NCBI GenBank assembly: GCA_900465665.1
Contig: UBJO01000027.1
Span: forward strand, 1-49,036
From: Hyphomicrobiales bacterium
GTDB lineage: Bacteria; Pseudomonadota; Alphaproteobacteria; Rhizobiales; Rhizobiaceae
DNA length: 49,036 nucleotides
Direction of reading: 5' to 3'
Part shown: piece after piece, positions 33,557 through 43,145 of the stretch
How positions within the stretch are numbered: position 1 is the stretch's first letter
How the letters are laid out: each line of letters begins with the position of its first letter
Program-made: the position numbers and the translations under genes
Notes under the pieces: model-generated
What the model saw: the letters and a program-made list of their open reading frames with translations, nothing else
What the model was told of the DNA's origin: nothing
The model's database searches: none

Positions 33557-34353
33557 CAAAGGCTCTCTGTTTATGTCACTGAAAATGGTCATGCGAATAT
33601 CAATGAGCTGCAAGCGAAATTTTGGGTGACCGATTCCCGTTGACGCTTGGGTGGGTGGTCAAGGGACCTGCGCTAGGGCACAGAACGCAGCGCCGCGTTT
33701 CCGGCGTGGTTGCATAGACTAGCGTCGTCACTGGCGCTAGCGCTCAGACCAAATACTCATAGCGCGGCGAACGCCGCTAAGGGGTCCAACTCTTCGATCG
33801 GCCTCAATGGCGAAAGCATGGACAGCGCATACAGCGCAATTTCCGCTTTGTTGATAATCTTGATTGTCTTCGACAACATTGGGTCGACGCGATAGTTCGA
33901 CCTGTCATGTAGGATATGGCAGGGTCCATATCGCTCAACACAAAGGCGCTCATGAGGTTATCAAAGTCTGTGAGACCGGGACTATTGCACAGGTCGCTGG
34001 GTCCCGAAAGATCGGGTGGCGAGGTGAAACGGGCCTTGGCTGTCGTCACTAAAACAAAGGTTGTTGAGAAGGAATCCCGGGTCAACAGCTAGGTGTTTTT
34101 CGCCAGCGTCTAAGGAGGGAAGGGGGGTGTAACGGCGGGTCAATAAAGGTGGAGATGTCGCCAGTTCCGCACATTGTAGTATGTATATAGCATCTTAGAA
34201 TAATGAAGCGGAATTTTCCGAGAAAATAATGATCAAATTTTACGTTCGAAAGAAAAGAGGGGGCGAATTTTACTCTGGCGTACACAAGTCCGTGATCAAA
34301 ATTATCGATATAATAAACAGACAGGTTTGAATGTATCGCGAAAATACAGGATA
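33557..34353. other. Long gene-free border region
   Basis: About 800 bases lack any supported gene. From about 34165 the DNA turns clearly A+T-rich, unlike either side. Small frames here have no ribosome sites. To the left genes are sparse and mostly unknown; to the right they are compact and of housekeeping type, so this is the likely edge of the accessory region. I found no integrase, tRNA or direct repeat marking an attachment site. Confidence 0.45.
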
Positions 34354-36276
34354 TTAATTTAACTTGCTTGGGACTTTAGGTGGAGTTGGGGCTTTCCTGC
34401 TGGCTCCCCACAGAACGGTTTCCGGAATATCGTCGAATGACGCGTAGTTGAGGTCGTAGAGCCGCGCATAAAGCTTGCGGTTCGCCATGAGCTGCTGGTG
34501 GCTGCCGCTTTCGACGAGCTCACCGTTCTGCAGAACGATGATCCGGTCGGCCTCGCGGATGGTCGCCAGCCTGTGGGCGATCACCAGGCCGGTGCGGCCT
34601 TCCAGCAATTTGACCAGCGCCTTCTGGATCAGCATCTCCGTATAGCTGTCGATATTTGCCGTCGCCTCGTCCAGCACAAGGATCTTGGCATCGGCCACAA
34701 GCGCACGTGCGAAGGACAGAAGCTGGCGCTGCCCGAGCGAGAGATTGCCGCCGCGTTCGCCCAGCATGCTGTCGTATCCCTCTGGCAGGCGCATGATGAA
34801 ATCATGTGCGCCGACGGCCTTGGCAGCTTCGATGACCTTCTCCCGCGTCGCATCCGCTTTATGATAACAAATGTTTTCGAACACGGTTCCGGTGAAGAGG
34901 AAAGGCTCCTGCAGCACCATGGCGATCTGGTCGCCGAGCGAATCTTGTGTCAGCGCGCGGACATCGTGGCCGCCGACCAGCACCTGCCCCTGCTGCACAT
35001 CATAAAAGCGGTGGATCAGCGACATGCAGCTCGATTTGCCCGAGCCGGTCGGGCCAACAAGAGCGACTGTCTCGCCTGGGTTGACGTTGAAGCTCACATG
35101 CTTCAGCACCGGATGCTTCGGGTTATAGCCGAAGACCACGTCCCGGAACTCGACGGAGCCGTCCATGTCCTTGGAGAGAACGACCGCATCGGCTGCGTCC
35201 TTGATGTCGATCGGCACGTCGAGCACTTCGGTCAGCCGTTGGCCGGATGCCATGGCGCGCTGCATGACGGAGTATTGCAGCGTCAGCGAACGGATCGGGT
35301 CGAAGAAGCGCTGGATGTAGAACAGGAACGCCACGAGCACACCGACGTCGAGCGCCTGGTTGAGCACGCGGGCACCGCCGACGACGATGACGAGCGCCAT
35401 GGCGACACCCGTGAGGGAATCGACGATCGGCACCATCACCTGCGCGTAACGCGCCGCGGTGAGATGCGCCTGAAGGTTCGCCTTCGCCTTGTCGTCGTAG
35501 AGCGTGAAGTTGACGCCCTGCCGGTCCATGCTTTGCACGGCGCGCACGCCATGGATCGCCTCGGCCAGGGCGCCGTTGGCTACCGAATTGGTCTCGTGCG
35601 CCGCCATGAACGACTTGCGGGCGAGCGGCAGCCAGAAGAGACGGACGATAAACAGGATCGGCAGCACGGAAAGTGTCAGCAGGCCGAGCTTCGGATCGAG
35701 ATAGAGCATGACGCCGACGATGCCGACGAGCAACGTCATGTCGCCGACTGAAAGCACCGATGTTTCAAGGAACTCCTGCATCGAATTGACGTCGCCTTGC
35801 AGACGCGACATCAAACGGCCGACCTCGGTCTTGTCCATGAAGGAAAGAGAGACGCGCTGCAGATGCGAGAACATCTGCCGGCGAATGTCGAAAAGCACGT
35901 TCTCAGCCACACCGCCGACAAGCGTCTCCTGCGCGTAGCTCGCCGCGTAGTTGATCAGGATCGCGACAAGGAAGACCACGACGGACCATGTCAGCGCCGA
36001 ATGGCTACCATCCTGTTGCATGCCATGGTCGATCGCGTAGCGAATGATCAGCGGGATCATCAACTGCATCAGCGTGAAGGTTAGCACCGCGCAGACCGAG
36101 AGCACAACGTCGCGCCGGTAGGGTCGGACGAAAGCCCATATCCGCTTGATAATGTTGCCATCGAAGGCCTTACCGAACATTTCCTCCTCGACGCGTTGCG
36201 AGCCGACCACCGCGCGTGGCGGGCGGCGTCCGCCCTCGCGAACGTCGGAGCGCTCGGTTTCCAGTTCCTCGGCCAT
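34354..36276 (-). CDS. ABC exporter half-transporter, subunit B
   Basis: The 640-residue protein has an N-terminal hydrophilic tail of about 50 residues, six transmembrane helices (about 50-330) and a nucleotide-binding domain: GPTGSGKSS near 407, signature LSLGQRQ near 510 and LVLDEATANID near 533. The catalytic glutamate is present (DE), but the signature has Leu where Gly is usual (LSGGQ). Its start lies 10 bases after the stop of the partner gene, with GGGAGG before the ATG, so the two form a heterodimeric exporter in the inner membrane. The substrate may be a lipid or drug; it cannot be told. Confidence 0.9.
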   Translation of the reverse strand: MAEELETERSDVREGGRRPPRAVVGSQRVEEEMFGKAFDGNIIKRIWAFVRPYRRDVVLSVCAVLTFTLMQLMIPLIIRYAIDHGMQQDGSHSALTWSVVVFLVAILINYAASYAQETLVGGVAENVLFDIRRQMFSHLQRVSLSFMDKTEVGRLMSRLQGDVNSMQEFLETSVLSVGDMTLLVGIVGVMLYLDPKLGLLTLSVLPILFIVRLFWLPLARKSFMAAHETNSVANGALAEAIHGVRAVQSMDRQGVNFTLYDDKAKANLQAHLTAARYAQVMVPIVDSLTGVAMALVIVVGGARVLNQALDVGVLVAFLFYIQRFFDPIRSLTLQYSVMQRAMASGQRLTEVLDVPIDIKDAADAVVLSKDMDGSVEFRDVVFGYNPKHPVLKHVSFNVNPGETVALVGPTGSGKSSCMSLIHRFYDVQQGQVLVGGHDVRALTQDSLGDQIAMVLQEPFLFTGTVFENICYHKADATREKVIEAAKAVGAHDFIMRLPEGYDSMLGERGGNLSLGQRQLLSFARALVADAKILVLDEATANIDSYTEMLIQKALVKLLEGRTGLVIAHRLATIREADRIIVLQNGELVESGSHQQLMANRKLYARLYDLNYASFDDIPETVLWGASRKAPTPPKVPSKLN

Positions 36277-36286
36277 GTTTTCCTCC

Positions 36287-38140
36287 CTAGGCGCTCACGG
36301 CTTCGTCGCCGGGACGCACCTGCAGATCGTAAAGCGCCTTGTAGCGCCCGTTCGCGGCCAGCAGCTCCTCGTGTGTGCCGCGCTCGAGGATCTCGCCTCC
36401 CTCGATGAACAATATCTGGTCCGCATGCATCAGCGAGCTCAACCGGTGGGCGACGATGATCGTCACGCGATCGGCGGCGTATTTGCGCATGGCAGAACGA
36501 ATGCGTTGCTCGGTCGCGGCATCGATCGCGGCCGTGGAATCGTCAAAGACCATAACCGCGGGCTTCAGCATCAGGGCACGGGCAATCGACAGGCGCTGGC
36601 GCTGGCCGCCGGAAAGCGACACGCCGCGCTCGCCGACAACGGTGTCGTAGCCCGTCGGCAGGCCGAGGACGTAGTTGTGCAGCTGCGCGCTTTCGCTGGC
36701 GCCGCAAATGCGGCTCTCCTTCGCCCATGGGTCGCCATAGGCGATGTTGTTCTCGATCGATGTCGTGAAAAGGAAAGAATCCTGCTGCACGATGGAAACG
36801 GAGCGGCGCAGCGACTGAAGCGTCGCCTTGCGCACATCCTGGCCATCGATGGTGACGCGGCCGCCGGTGACATCATAGAAGCGGGGGATGAGATGCACCA
36901 GCGTCGACTTGCCGCTACCGGGTGGGCCGACGATGCCGATCGTCTCGCCACGCTTCGCCTCGAAGGAGATGCCCCGCAGTGCCTGCTGCGTTGGCGAGCT
37001 TGGATAGCTGAAGCTCACATTATCGAACCGAAGCGTGCCCTCTGTGATCTTTAACTCCCTGGCATCCGGCGCATCGCGAACGGCGATCTCGAGATCGAGC
37101 AGCTCGAACAATCGCGTGCCGCAGGTCGAGGCGCGGGCGAAGGCGTTGACCATCAAACCAAGCTGGCGCACCGGCATCTGCAGGATTGTCATGAAGGTGA
37201 GGAAGGATGCGAGCGTGCCGACGGTGATTTCGCCCGATATCACCTTGCCGCCGCCGACCCAGAGCACGAGGCCCATCGCCGCGAAGAAGGAAAAGGTCAT
37301 AGCGCTGGTGTTGATGACGCGGATCCCGACTCTCTGATGCGCGAGCTCCAGCGCACTCTTGGACGCCGCTTCGAACTTCGACATTTCATAGGCGTGGGAT
37401 GCGAAAGCCCGAACGACACGAATGCCGCCGAGGTTTTCTTCCATGATCCGGGTCAGGACCGAAAGCCGCTCCTGCAACAGCAGCCAAGTGGCGCGCAACC
37501 GCAGCTGCGTTACAGATGAACGCCAGCCGACGAAGGGAACGAAGCTCAGCGCCAGGAGGCCGAGCACCACGTCGGTCGATAGAAGCATAAACGCGCCGAT
37601 GCCGATCAGCATGGTCAGCAGCACCATGCGCACCAGCGCCGTCGAGAAGTACATGCGCACGCCTTCCAGATCGAGCAGGCCGATGGTGATCAAGTCGCCC
37701 GAGTGCACACTGTCGTGGAAGCTGAAGGAGAGCCGCTGGATCTTCTCGTAGCAGGCAATGCGAAGCTCGTAGCCCATGTGGTGGCCGACGCTTTCGCTGT
37801 AGTAGTTCTGCACCATGGTGAAGACGCCGCGCATCACGCTTGCGCCGAGCAACAACAAGGCGGTCGTCAGCAGCGCATCCTGGGCGACCAGTCCAGCAGC
37901 GCCGCCCTCGACGACGGCCTGAGTGTGATCTACCGCGCTCCCGAGCAGACGCGGGATATACAACTGGAACGAAGAGGCAATCAGGGTGGCGCCGATCGCA
38001 AGGCCGGACTGCCATGGGTGGCGCAAGGCCATGACTGTGATGCGGACCAACGTGGAGAGGCCCTTGCCCCATCCTGCCGCAGTCGCCTTTGCCATCGAAG
38101 CCGACGGCTTCGCTACACGGTTCAAAGCATCGCTGCTCAC
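36287..38140 (-). CDS. ABC exporter half-transporter, subunit A
   Basis: The 617-residue protein has six transmembrane helices (about 40-320) and a nucleotide-binding domain: GPPGSGKST near 404, a normal signature LSGGQRQR near 508, and VMVFDDSTAAID near 530. The catalytic Glu after Walker B is replaced by Asp. This is the counterpart of subunit B: one site of the dimer would combine the Asp of this subunit with the altered signature of the partner and be degenerate, as in TM287/288-type exporters. The start is GTG 38140 with GGAA upstream. It is the first gene of the two-gene operon. Confidence 0.9.
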   Translation of the reverse strand: MSSDALNRVAKPSASMAKATAAGWGKGLSTLVRITVMALRHPWQSGLAIGATLIASSFQLYIPRLLGSAVDHTQAVVEGGAAGLVAQDALLTTALLLLGASVMRGVFTMVQNYYSESVGHHMGYELRIACYEKIQRLSFSFHDSVHSGDLITIGLLDLEGVRMYFSTALVRMVLLTMLIGIGAFMLLSTDVVLGLLALSFVPFVGWRSSVTQLRLRATWLLLQERLSVLTRIMEENLGGIRVVRAFASHAYEMSKFEAASKSALELAHQRVGIRVINTSAMTFSFFAAMGLVLWVGGGKVISGEITVGTLASFLTFMTILQMPVRQLGLMVNAFARASTCGTRLFELLDLEIAVRDAPDARELKITEGTLRFDNVSFSYPSSPTQQALRGISFEAKRGETIGIVGPPGSGKSTLVHLIPRFYDVTGGRVTIDGQDVRKATLQSLRRSVSIVQQDSFLFTTSIENNIAYGDPWAKESRICGASESAQLHNYVLGLPTGYDTVVGERGVSLSGGQRQRLSIARALMLKPAVMVFDDSTAAIDAATEQRIRSAMRKYAADRVTIIVAHRLSSLMHADQILFIEGGEILERGTHEELLAANGRYKALYDLQVRPGDEAVSA

Positions 38141-38314
38141 GGTATCATTCCAAAATAGTGGTGTATCGGCGCGGGTCCGCGAAGGACGGCAAATCGATGA
38201 CGGGATTGGTTAGCGTGCTTACCTTTGACGATTCGAACCGGCCGTTCAAGTAAACAATTCACCAACTGGTTATTTTATCGTGAGGGCGCTTAGAGCAGGT
38301 GACCGAAAATGAAA

Positions 38315-38337
38315 ATGGCCCGCTTTCGGCGGGCCAT
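38315..38337 (-). terminator. Intrinsic terminator of the symporter gene
   Basis: A 9-bp stem (atggcccgc with gcgggccat) around a 5-base loop is followed on the minus strand by ttttcatttt. It lies about 35 bases beyond the stop of the symporter gene at 38370. Confidence 0.85.
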
Positions 38338-38369
38338 TCGATCGATTGTACGGTGTTTTCGGCGGGAGG

Positions 38370-39329
38370 TCAGGAAGCCTCGACGGCCTTGTTTTCCGCG
38401 GCCTCATCGGTCCGGCTGGAGAAGTAATTCGCCAGAAGCGCGCCGGAGATATTGTGCCAGACGCTGAAGATGGCGCTCGGAACGGCGGCCACCGGCGAGA
38501 AATATGCGGTGGCAAGCGCGGCGCCGAAGCCGCTGTTCTGCATGCCGACTTCGATGGCGAGCGCCTTGCGCTTGTAGAGATTGAGGCCGAGCGCCTTGGC
38601 AGCGAAGAAGCCGAGCAGGTAGCCAAGCCCGTTGTGTAGGACGACAACGGCGAAGATCAAAAGGCCGGACTGTGCGATGGCGCCCTTGCTGGCGCCGACA
38701 ACGGCTGCAACGATCAGCACGATGCCGATAACGCTGCTGAGCGGCAGGGCCGGCACGGTCTTTTCGACCAGGCGCGGGAGCACCTTCTGCGCCAGGAAGC
38801 CGAGCGCCAGCGGCAGGATGATGACCTGCAGGATGCTCATGAACATCGCCATGGCGTTTACGGGCAGATACTGGCTCGCGAACATCCAGACGAGGAAGGG
38901 CGTGACGATCGGGGCGGCCAGCGTGGTGACGCTGGTGCAGGCAACGCTCAGCGCGACATCGCCCTTGGCGAGATAGGTCATGACGTTGCTCGACGTGCCG
39001 CCGGGGCAGCAGCCGACGAGAATGACGCCGGCGGCAACTTCCGGCGGCATCGGGATGAGCACTGTCAAGAGCAGAGCGAGCGCCGGCATGATGACGAAGT
39101 GCGCGACGACGCCGATCGCGGCCTCGACCGGGCGGCGGCTCAGTTCGCGGAAATCATCGACGGAGATCGTCAGGCCCATGCCGAACATGATGATGCCGAG
39201 CAGCGTGACGATATAGGGCGTCACCTGCTTGAACACATCCGGCAGCAGGAAGCCGAGAACGGCGAACAGGATGACCCAGAGGGCAAATGTCTTGCCGACA
39301 AACGCGGAGAGTGACGTGAGGAGTTTCAT
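38370..39329 (-). CDS. Bile acid:sodium symporter (BASS) family transporter
   Basis: The 319-residue protein is very hydrophobic, with about nine or ten membrane helices. It contains the BASS hallmarks [31 protein letters not shown] (the sodium-binding crossover region) and [15 protein letters not shown]. It should take up an organic anion with sodium across the inner membrane; bacterial members carry varied acids, and bile acids themselves need not be the substrate. The start is ATG 39329, with AAGG 8 bases upstream, rather than 39347. A terminator follows it. Confidence 0.92.
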   Translation of the reverse strand: MKLLTSLSAFVGKTFALWVILFAVLGFLLPDVFKQVTPYIVTLLGIIMFGMGLTISVDDFRELSRRPVEAAIGVVAHFVIMPALALLLTVLIPMPPEVAAGVILVGCCPGGTSSNVMTYLAKGDVALSVACTSVTTLAAPIVTPFLVWMFASQYLPVNAMAMFMSILQVIILPLALGFLAQKVLPRLVEKTVPALPLSSVIGIVLIVAAVVGASKGAIAQSGLLIFAVVVLHNGLGYLLGFFAAKALGLNLYKRKALAIEVGMQNSGFGAALATAYFSPVAAVPSAIFSVWHNISGALLANYFSSRTDEAAENKAVEAS

Positions 39330-39628
39330 GCCGATAACCTTAAGCAAACATATGCCCCGGCTTTTGAGTGCGGGGCTTTTGCTGTCAAGGTCGATACTGC
39401 TGCTTTCGGTTCCGATCGTTACGGATCGGGGCGTTTCGATAAGAAAATGTCCGTATCAAGAGATATTCGATCGTATATATTTCCTTTTACGTACACGTCA
39501 TATTCATGCCAAATTTCCCCCGTTGAAGGCGAGGGCTAGTCTGAGTTTGCCGCGCAGCACGCATCGCCGTGGCCCCCTGCCAAGCATCTCGGCTAGCACC
39601 ACGGCAACGCGCGCCGCTCGTCCGGCAC

Positions 39629-39862
39629 TCAGCGGCCAGCCTTCATCGCCGCGCGCAGGCAGTCATTGATGCGCTCCTGCCAGCCGGGGCCGTCTTCCTG
39701 GAAGAATGCCAGCACGTCGCTGTCGATCTTGATCGACACCATTTCCTTCGCATTCGGGATCGACGGCCGCTCGACGGCAGGTGCGGCTTGCTTCTTGGCA
39801 GGTTTGAACAAGGCTTCCGCCGCGTCCATGGCATTGACGGGGCGTCGGGGTGTCGTGGCCAT
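39629..39862 (-). CDS. BrnA-like antitoxin
   Basis: The 77-residue product ends in the BrnA-family ribbon-helix-helix pattern: EMVSIKIDSDVLAFFQ, then GPGWQERINDCLRAAM. A charged N-terminal tail precedes it. AGGAA stands 7 bases before the ATG. BrnA normally neutralises the BrnT ribonuclease toxin encoded just upstream, but no BrnT gene is here; the neighbour is a DUF2188-like gene 47 bases upstream. It may be an orphan DNA-binding protein. Confidence 0.8.
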   Translation of the reverse strand: MATTPRRPVNAMDAAEALFKPAKKQAAPAVERPSIPNAKEMVSIKIDSDVLAFFQEDGPGWQERINDCLRAAMKAGR

Positions 39863-39909
39863 TCTATATTCCTGTGTCGGTGAAGTTCTGGCGAAAGGTC
39901 GCCCAGCGC

Positions 39910-40152
39910 TCAGCGATCGTCAATAACCTCTGTGTCGGGCCGGTCGCCGCCGCTGGCGTGTTCCGTATGCCACGAACCATCCGCGGTCTGATACTGGATT
40001 TCGGCGTCACGGCCTTCGACATGCTGTCGGCTCGCGGCGGCCTTGGCCGCGGCAAGTGCTGTGCCATGCGTGGGAAATGTTTCGGACCAGACATCGCCAA
40101 GGCGGTAGCCATAGCCACCATCATGCTGTCCGACGTGGTAGGTAATCTGCAT
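39910..40152 (-). CDS. DUF2188-like protein
   Basis: The start is ATG 40152, about 8 bases after AGGAG; longer frames have no site. The 80-residue product (MQITYHVGQHDGGYGYRLGD, AKAAASRQHVEGRDAEIQY, GSWHTEH) matches the DUF2188 pattern: a short strand-helix-strand unit with a conserved tyrosine and A-rich helix. The function of this family is unknown. It is upstream of, and probably cotranscribed with, the BrnA-like gene. Confidence 0.7.
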   Translation of the reverse strand: MQITYHVGQHDGGYGYRLGDVWSETFPTHGTALAAAKAAASRQHVEGRDAEIQYQTADGSWHTEHASGGDRPDTEVIDDR

Positions 40153-40318
40153 CGTGCTATCTCCTGCTGCGCCCATACCGTTCAGATGGGTGCGGATATA
40201 CCTGGGAAGCATTGGGTCTCAGGTCAACCCGAATGCGCTCCTATTGTGCGCCGGCACGATAGTCCTCTACCGTCGCGCTGATCCAAACATTGAGCCAGGG
40301 TGCTGGCTAGGCCCGCGA

Positions 40319-40942
40319 TCAGTTGGGCGTAACCGCCATCTGTTCGACTTCGATACCGCTCGGCTCGCCGATATTCATCGTTCGCGTGGGCTTCGAAGTC
40401 GGCGCCCTGGCGGGCTTCGGCCGTGTTGCGGCTCGCTGGATGGCGGCGCCCAGAGCGGCGCCATCGATATGGCTCGGCGCTTGCGTCTGAGCGGCCTTCG
40501 GTGGACGGGGCGCGGGCGTCGCCGAGGCGATCACGGGCGAAGTCCGGCCCAAGCGCCCTGGGTTCAGGCGCACACCGACCAGCTTCTTGGCGGTTGCGTC
40601 GTAGGCACACTCGAATGTCATTCGGATCCATTCCTTCTTTGGAGTCACGAAGCGGATGGAATCTCCCCTGTAGATCACGATGGATGATTGTCCCTCGGGC
40701 GGATCGGCCTCCTGGAAGAAGCTGGCATAGGGGCGGTTGACCCATTCGAAATCGATCGGCGCCTGGGCCTCGATGGGGCGAGCGCACATTTGCGCGGCTG
40801 TTTCAGAGTTGGATCGGATGCAGTCGGCATTGCACAGTGATTCGGCGGGAGGTGCTGTCGAACCGGTCTGTTGCGCCACAGCGGGCGTGGAGAAAATGGC
40901 AGGCAAAAATACGCATGCCGCTAGAGCGTTACGCACGGACAT
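40319..40942 (-). CDS. Secreted hypothetical protein
   Basis: The 207-residue product has a signal peptide (MSVRNALAACVFLPAIF, ending AVAQQ) and so is exported. The start at ATG 40942 follows GGGGAGG. A conserved-looking domain (about 65-140: FEWVNRPYASFFQE, IVIYRGDSIRFVTPKKEW, MTFECAYDATAKKLVGVRL) comes next, then a proline/alanine-rich linker and a basic end. I know no function. It is transcribed divergently from the curli operon. Confidence 0.65.
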   Translation of the reverse strand: MSVRNALAACVFLPAIFSTPAVAQQTGSTAPPAESLCNADCIRSNSETAAQMCARPIEAQAPIDFEWVNRPYASFFQEADPPEGQSSIVIYRGDSIRFVTPKKEWIRMTFECAYDATAKKLVGVRLNPGRLGRTSPVIASATPAPRPPKAAQTQAPSHIDGAALGAAIQRAATRPKPARAPTSKPTRTMNIGEPSGIEVEQMAVTPN

Positions 40943-41081
40943 TGATCGCTCCTCCCCTAAATTCTCGTGTTTTCCATCAGACAACACTACTCCCGGCAAA
41001 TGTTCAACGCAGATATTTGAATATTAGTGACTATGAATGTACGCCTTTTGGATGATCCCCAATTGAATCGATTTGCAGTTG

Positions 41082-41087
41082 TATAAT
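41082..41087 (+). promoter_or_regulatory. Possible -10 box of curli operon
   Basis: TATAAT occurs 105 bases before the curlin start within a 250-base A+T-rich divergent region. No good -35 box lies 16-18 bases upstream, so activation by a regulator would be needed. A small inverted repeat (gagaat, 41156, with attctc, 41168) lies in the leader. Confidence 0.3.
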
Positions 41088-41191
41088 GGTTATCTTTATG
41101 TGCTTTATTAGGAAATCGGTAACCTTGGTTGTATTGCGTCAGTTCCGAAAGCAACGAGAATAGAAAAATTCTCATAATTGGAGGACGAAAA

Positions 41192-41855
41192 ATGAGAACT
41201 CATCTTCTTTTGACTGCAGCCGCCGTGGCGCTCCTGGGTGCTTCGTCTGCATTCGCGGGCAATAATACTGTGTACCTAGATCAGTACGACAACAGCCTAC
41301 GGCAACTCGTTCGTTCAGCAGAACTATGGCGGCTCCGGTTCCAACGCTCTGACGATCAACCAGTCCGGTAATGGCAACTGGGTTTCGCAGACTGCACCTG
41401 GTTTTCAGCGCGGAACGTCGAATACAGGCCTGATCACTCAGTCGGGTGACGGCAACGACGTCGAACTGCAGCAGACCGGCGGTAGCCTCTATACGAACGC
41501 GTGGCAGTCCGGAAACGGCAACAAGGTGACGTCGGTGCAGAGCGGGACAGGTGCGATCGCGAACACAATTCAGCAAAGCAACGACAGCACCATTGTGACA
41601 GTGCAGGATAACTACGCATCGGCCAACCTTACGCAGTACGGCAGCAACAACACGATCGTAGGTTCGCAGTCCGGCGGCCAGTCTTGGTACTACAACAACG
41701 CGAACGTTACCCAGAATGGTACCTACAATCAGGCCTATTACACCCAGAGTGGATTTGGCGGCAACTTTCTTTCGTTGAACCAAAACAACAGCGGCAACTT
41801 TTCGTCCACCAACCAGAGCGGTGCCGGCAATTCGCTCACCGTCGTTCAGAACTAA
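41192..41855 (+). pseudogene. Curlin-repeat protein, frameshifted
   Basis: The ATG at 41192 (GGAGG, 8 bases upstream) begins a signal peptide ending AFAG and then GNNTVYLDQYDN. From about 41300 the curlin-like repeats are in the next frame (AYGNSFVQQN, LTINQSGNGNWVSQ, LITQSGDGN, NVTQNGTYNQ, NQSGAGNSLTVVQN). One extra base near 41295 (or loss of two) explains it. The repeats have the x-Q-x-G-x-x-N pattern of amyloid-forming curli subunits, CsgA/CsgB type. Either the major curlin is broken in this strain or the base is a sequencing error. Confidence 0.85.
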
Positions 41856-41908
41856 CCGAAGCGCATAGAGTGGGGCGGCTTCGTCGTCCCACTTCCTGGA
41901 GGGGTGGA

Positions 41909-42238
41909 ATGGGTGGAATGGATATGGGGTCTCCCCCAGCAATTTCGTGCACGGTCGATGCCACGCGCTCGAAGAGCGCAATCCGCCTGAGGGGGCGGAT
42001 CGTCAGTCCCGTGCCGGCTTTCGGCAAATATCGTTTCGAGGTCCTCAAGGAGGGCCGCAGCGGCAATTCCAACGTCACCCAATCCGGCTCTTTCAGCATT
42101 CCGACCAGCGACCCTGTTTTCGTCGGCGAATCGAAGCTCGACTATGCCAAGGGCACGCGCGTACGCGTGCAGTTCAGCGGCGAAGCACTGGGCGCCGAGT
42201 TCGAATGCGTCTTCGACGAGGTTTCCAATGGCAAATAG
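41909..42238 (+). CDS. csgH: CsgH-like curli chaperone
   Basis: The 109-residue product matches CsgH of Alphaproteobacteria, an immunoglobulin-like protein that keeps curli subunits from early aggregation: PAISCTVDATRSKSAIRLRG, then YRFEVLKEGRSGNSNVTQSG, and a last strand with EFECVFDEV. The start is ATG 41909, 6 bases after GGAGG. A signal peptide is not obvious, which is odd for a periplasmic protein; an upstream frame does not supply one. Its end overlaps the next curlin start. Confidence 0.75.
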   Translation: MGGMDMGSPPAISCTVDATRSKSAIRLRGRIVSPVPAFGKYRFEVLKEGRSGNSNVTQSGSFSIPTSDPVFVGESKLDYAKGTRVRVQFSGEALGAEFECVFDEVSNGK

Positions 42239-42683
42239 AGCGGCTTTTGGAATGCTGGCAGCTGCAGCCGGGCTCACTCTTGCGCTCATCGGCGCGACGG
42301 CTTCCGCCCAGGATGCGTATATGGATCTCGGAAACTATCTCCTGGCACCGCAACCCGGCACCCCGGCGCCAAGCGGCGGCGGCAACGTTGCGATCGTCGA
42401 ACAAACGGGGTCGAACAATACCGCGTCAATCACACAGAACGGGGCGGCCAACCGCATTTCCGAAACGCAGATCGGCGACGGAAACTGGGTGTCCTATTCG
42501 GTGACCGGCAATTCAAACACGGTCGATAGCCTCCAGGTCGGCAACAACAACAGCGCAACGGTTGCCCTGACCGGCAGCAACAACACGGTCTTGCAGACGC
42601 AAATGGGCAACAGCCTCAGCTATGGCCTGTCCTCGACGGTCAGCGGGCAGACTATCACGGTCCAACAATTCAGCCAGAGGTAA
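42228..42683 (+). CDS. Curlin-like subunit (CsgB/CsgA type)
   Basis: The 151-residue product has a signal peptide (MANRAAFGMLAAAAGLTLAL, ending ASAQ) and four to five curlin-like repeats (IVEQTGSNNTASITQNG, ISETQIGDGN, SLQVGNNNSATVALTGSNN, VLQTQMGN). It is likely a minor or nucleating curli subunit. Its start overlaps the last 11 bases of csgH and its stop lies 5 bases before csgF, so the operon is tight. The gene itself is intact. Confidence 0.8.
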   Translation: MANRAAFGMLAAAAGLTLALIGATASAQDAYMDLGNYLLAPQPGTPAPSGGGNVAIVEQTGSNNTASITQNGAANRISETQIGDGNWVSYSVTGNSNTVDSLQVGNNNSATVALTGSNNTVLQTQMGNSLSYGLSSTVSGQTITVQQFSQR

Positions 42684-42688
42684 GGGCG

Positions 42689-43114
42689 ATGGCACAGCGT
42701 CTGAGAAGTGCGGTGGGTGGCTTGGTGGTTCTGCTCTCGGTTTGCACGGCGCAGGCCGGCGGCCTCGTCTATACGCCCGTCAATCCGGCGTTCGGTGGCA
42801 GCCCGCTGAACGGCAACTGGATGATGTCGCAAGCCGATGCGCAGAACCAGTTCAAGGACAGCGGCAAGTCGGCGGTCACGGGCCCCTCGGCGCTGACCCC
42901 CGGGCAGATGTTCGCCAACCAGCTGACCAGCCAGCTCTATGCCTCGCTCGCTAACCAGATCACCGAATCTCTGTTCGGGGCAAATGCGCAGACGAGCGGC
43001 AGCTACACGCTGGCGGGAACGACGATCTCGTTCGTGCGCGTCGGCGGCGAAATTCAGATCAGCATCAATGACGGCACGACGATCACCAACGTGACCGTTC
43101 CTGCGACCCCGTAA
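42689..43114 (+). CDS. csgF: Curli assembly protein CsgF
   Basis: The 141-residue product has a signal peptide ending AQAGG, then LVYTPVNPAFGGSPLNG, the conserved N-terminal signature of CsgF that inserts into the CsgG pore. The rest (about 60-141) is the C-terminal domain. CsgF anchors subunit growth at the cell surface beside CsgG. A GAGGTAAGGG stretch lies before the ATG. Confidence 0.9.
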   Translation: MAQRLRSAVGGLVVLLSVCTAQAGGLVYTPVNPAFGGSPLNGNWMMSQADAQNQFKDSGKSAVTGPSALTPGQMFANQLTSQLYASLANQITESLFGANAQTSGSYTLAGTTISFVRVGGEIQISINDGTTITNVTVPATP

Positions 43115-43145
43115 AGCGTCTCAACGTCTCGTGGAAGTACCGCGT

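Noticed and set aside
34498..35751. Long plus-strand frame of 417 codons
   Set aside because: It is the antisense shadow of the ABC exporter subunit B gene in G+C-rich DNA.
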